Source of the DNA: Hygrocybe punicea
Lineage: Eukaryota; Basidiomycota; Agaricomycetes; Agaricales; Hygrophoraceae
Direction: 5' to 3'
Length of the DNA stretch: 64,000 nucleotides
Assembly: GCA_963556145.1 (NCBI GenBank)
Contig: OY744470.1
Location: 5,456,001-5,520,000, forward strand
Shown: positions 62,053 through 64,000 of the stretch, piece after piece
Layout: each line of letters opens with the position of its first letter
Position numbering within the stretch: the stretch's first letter is position 1
Notes under the pieces: model-generated
Database searches by the model: none
What the model was told of the DNA's origin: nothing
Seen by the model: only the letters and a program-made list of their open reading frames with translations
Made by a program: the position numbers and the translations under genes

Positions 62053-62460
62053 GGGTGCACCCAACTTCCCACGCACCCCTTGCCTTATAAGGTGCTAGCT
62101 ATGTAAGATAATTTTGACTAATCAATTTTAACTCAAGTTCTACTGGTGATAAAATGACTGAAAAATTATCTCTATGTAGTGTGAAGACTAAGACATGCAC
62201 AAACTAATTCTTGTCAAATTCTGGTCAGTTGGTGTTTAGATATAGGCATCAATTCCAGATAAGTTCTTTATTTTTAAGCAACTATTCAATCAAAGCAAAG
62301 CATTATTTTTCTATGAACACCTAGAAGTATAAGCTTACTCATCTATGATTTTCTATGATTTTATCACCAACAGGACTTTAATTAAAACTGATTTATTGGA
62401 TGTATTTCACTTAGCTACCACTATATAAGGTAAGGGGTGCGTGGGAAGTTGGGTTCACCC
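62053..62460. mobile_element. MITE with ~48-bp terminal inverted repeats
   Basis: GGGTGCACCCAACTTCCC and CACGCACCCCTTGCCTTATA at the left are matched in inverse at 62409-62460 with few differences. About 408 bp, no coding capacity, no clear target duplication. Confidence 0.8.
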
Positions 62461-62573
62461 AACTACCCTTGTGCAAATTGCTGTTATTGAAAAAGTAGAT
62501 TTGACACCACAACAAATGGTTGATGATTGATTAGTCAGGCCAACTCCAACCCTCTATCTAGAAAAGACTCGGA

Positions 62574-63296
62574 ATGACCAGTATTGATACTTGGCGAAGC
62601 CACGTATTCGATGTTCTGCCGCCTGTTCCCCCTTCACCGTCTATGCTCTTTTCAGCTGAATCTCAAGGGACAGCAGCACCAGAGTTTACATCTTTCTCGA
62701 ACTCACGAGTGGCTGTCATACCTGCCCAGCGTGTGGATTTGGATGATATGCTGCTTGTAAAACACCTTATTTTTAGCATAGTTGATTGTCTAACTCATAA
62801 TTTGAAGGGCTTATCCTTACCGAGGACGTTGGACTCAGCCGATGCAATTGCGATAGCACTTGCCTATTCGTCCCGGAGGAGTGATGTTCTTCAAGCGGAA
62901 GCGTTCATCGCAGAACAGAAATATCAGGAATCCCTCATTGCGGCGCGATGCTACATGCTCCACCTGTCTAAACTGAAAGACTTCATCAGAAAAGTTGAGG
63001 AAGACATTCAGTGGTTCCGCAGCTTGGTGGCCAACAGGATCCCCGTTGTCAACGTTGGCGTCAGCAGTAGCTATCTCGCACCCTCAGGAACATTACACGA
63101 TTCAGGTAAGACAAAACTCTGTGCCCGTTGGATCATTTCCTGATCTGTAAGTAGTCGACGTCACTAGCCTCGATGCCAATAACCTCACCATGCCTGATGA
63201 CGGGACAACACTTCAACCCCATCGGTTGGGTTCAGTAAGTCGAGGTTTCATACACAAGACAGTTGTTGAGCTGATTTACTCAAGGTCAGAGGCTGA
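62574..63296 (+). CDS. unknown protein, 208 residues
   Basis: Three exons fit: 62574-63105, 63152-63234, 63285-63296, with GT-AG introns of 46 and 50 bp and frame kept. It begins MTSIDTWRSHVFDVLPPVPP. The middle is helical (ADAIAIALAYSSRRSDVLQAEAF then ESLIAARCYMLHLSKLKDFI), which could form a short coiled-coil bundle. The end reads SLDANNLTMPDDGTTLQPHR. No signal peptide, membrane segment or known catalytic motif. I recognise the general look of agaric hypothetical proteins but no family. The last four-codon exon is the weakest point; exon 2 could read on instead. GC content and CpG level return to genic values here. Confidence 0.6.
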
Positions 63297-63419
63297 ACAT
63301 ACCTTAATTTGAGCAATAGTTGGCGTAGTGATGTCTTGTACCTGTACTAGTAATTCCATCGTAACCATGTAAAATGTCACGGTTGTTGTAAGTTATTACT
63401 CATACATATCGTCATCCTC

Positions 63420-63880
63420 CTACGAAGAATTGCTGGAGTTATCATCAGTATCTGATGTCAGATCAATGACCATAGGTTCAACTTGAACCTCGGATACTTC
63501 TGTACATATGTGATGCCCAAAAACCCGGCGCATCATGATCAATCCACAGTGGCACCTCGCAAAAAGTAGTCTAAACTCGGATTCTTGAATTCCAGGTTCA
63601 ATCCGTGAATCAAGCGAAAGAATTTGATCCAGTATAGTCCTTTCATGCTTTCTAGGTCGCCGCCATGAAGGAATGGAGGCAATGGCAGCGTTAAGCCCTG
63701 AGACATAATGTGAGTTAGGGTGAGTTGTACTGATTATCGCTCACCAGCAAATGCAACCGGAGCATGAGACAAGTTGGACAGTCCTGGGAGACGCAATACG
63801 CGTTTTGGCACGAGTTCTCCGGCAGCTTGTAACGTGGAGTAGTCATTGTGAAGCAACAACTTTGATAGTGGAAAACTCAT
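63420..63880 (-). CDS. unknown small protein ending in a SUMO-interacting-like motif
   Basis: Two exons (complement): 63745-63880 and 63420-63697, joined in frame over a 47-bp intron; 137 residues if the start is the ATG at 63878-63880 (MSFPLSKLLLHNDYS). The frame stays open upstream to about 63967, so further exons beyond the window are possible. LVPKRVLRLPGLSNLSHAPV and a Cys/His-containing LLFARCHCGLIMMRRVFGHH are visible. The C-terminus EPMVIDLTSDTDDNSSNSS has the hydrophobic core plus acidic/serine tail of a SUMO-interacting motif. No known domain. It is convergent with the preceding gene (3' ends 123 bp apart). Confidence 0.55.
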
Positions 63881-64000
63881 ACCTCGGAGAGGATACTGGG
63901 CAACAAGAAGGCCCAATTTCACGTACATGTACTCTAAGGAGACTGCACACACCAACAACAAAAACAATGTAAGAAAGATTTGTATTAATGTAGCATTTAA

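Overview
This is a window of a filamentous basidiomycete genome, most likely an Agaricomycete. The evidence is the gene structure (many short exons with introns of about 43-72 bp, GT-AG with one apparent GC-AG) and the protein families: an NWD-type WD40 receptor tail, a fungal XPG-like nuclease, a CxC5-type KDZ-associated transposase-like protein, a DUF3433 membrane protein, a GHKL/HSP90-like ATPase and a ricin-B-like lectin. A run of 100 Ns (20429-20528) marks an assembly gap. Exon joins were made by hand from splice signals and reading-frame continuity, without transcripts.

Layout. 1-18.3 kb is gene-rich: the C-terminal part of an NACHT/WD40 protein with 15 nearly identical WD40 repeats (+), an XPG-like nuclease of 8 exons (-), a 13-exon transposase-like gene (+), a small gene with an acidic EDGGD-type C-terminus and an in-frame stop (+), a 900-residue GHKL-ATPase-like protein (-) and a 626-residue DUF3433 membrane protein (-). 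18.8-28.25 kb is a giant foldback element built of 102-bp tandem repeats; a young LTR retroelement with 1660-bp LTRs has inserted into it. 28.3-30.4 kb holds a head-to-head pair: a ricin-B-like lectin (-) and a START/SRPBCC-fold protein (+). 31.9-38.9 kb is a CAC-triplet-rich element with terminal inverted repeats, interrupted by a second LTR element (907-bp LTRs, no pol). 39.7-43.3 kb carries a small unknown gene and an 11-exon WD40 protein with a C-terminal membrane anchor (both -). 43.5-48.0 kb is an unknown gene whose introns hold three hAT-like elements, one nested in another. 48-62.5 kb is an old, AT-rich, CpG-poor transposon graveyard with two solo LTRs of the first LTR family, two short hAT MITEs, several palindromic elements and tandem repeats. 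Two small genes close the window (62.6-63.9 kb).

The genes form no operon-like or biosynthetic cluster. Several belong to lineage-specific fungal families: the allorecognition-type receptor, lectin-like proteins, and two proteins whose C-termini carry a VIDLT motif that resembles a SUMO-interacting motif. The most striking structure is the mobile DNA: at least a dozen elements, many with exact target-site duplications that let the order of insertion be read. No RNA gene or CRISPR array was found.
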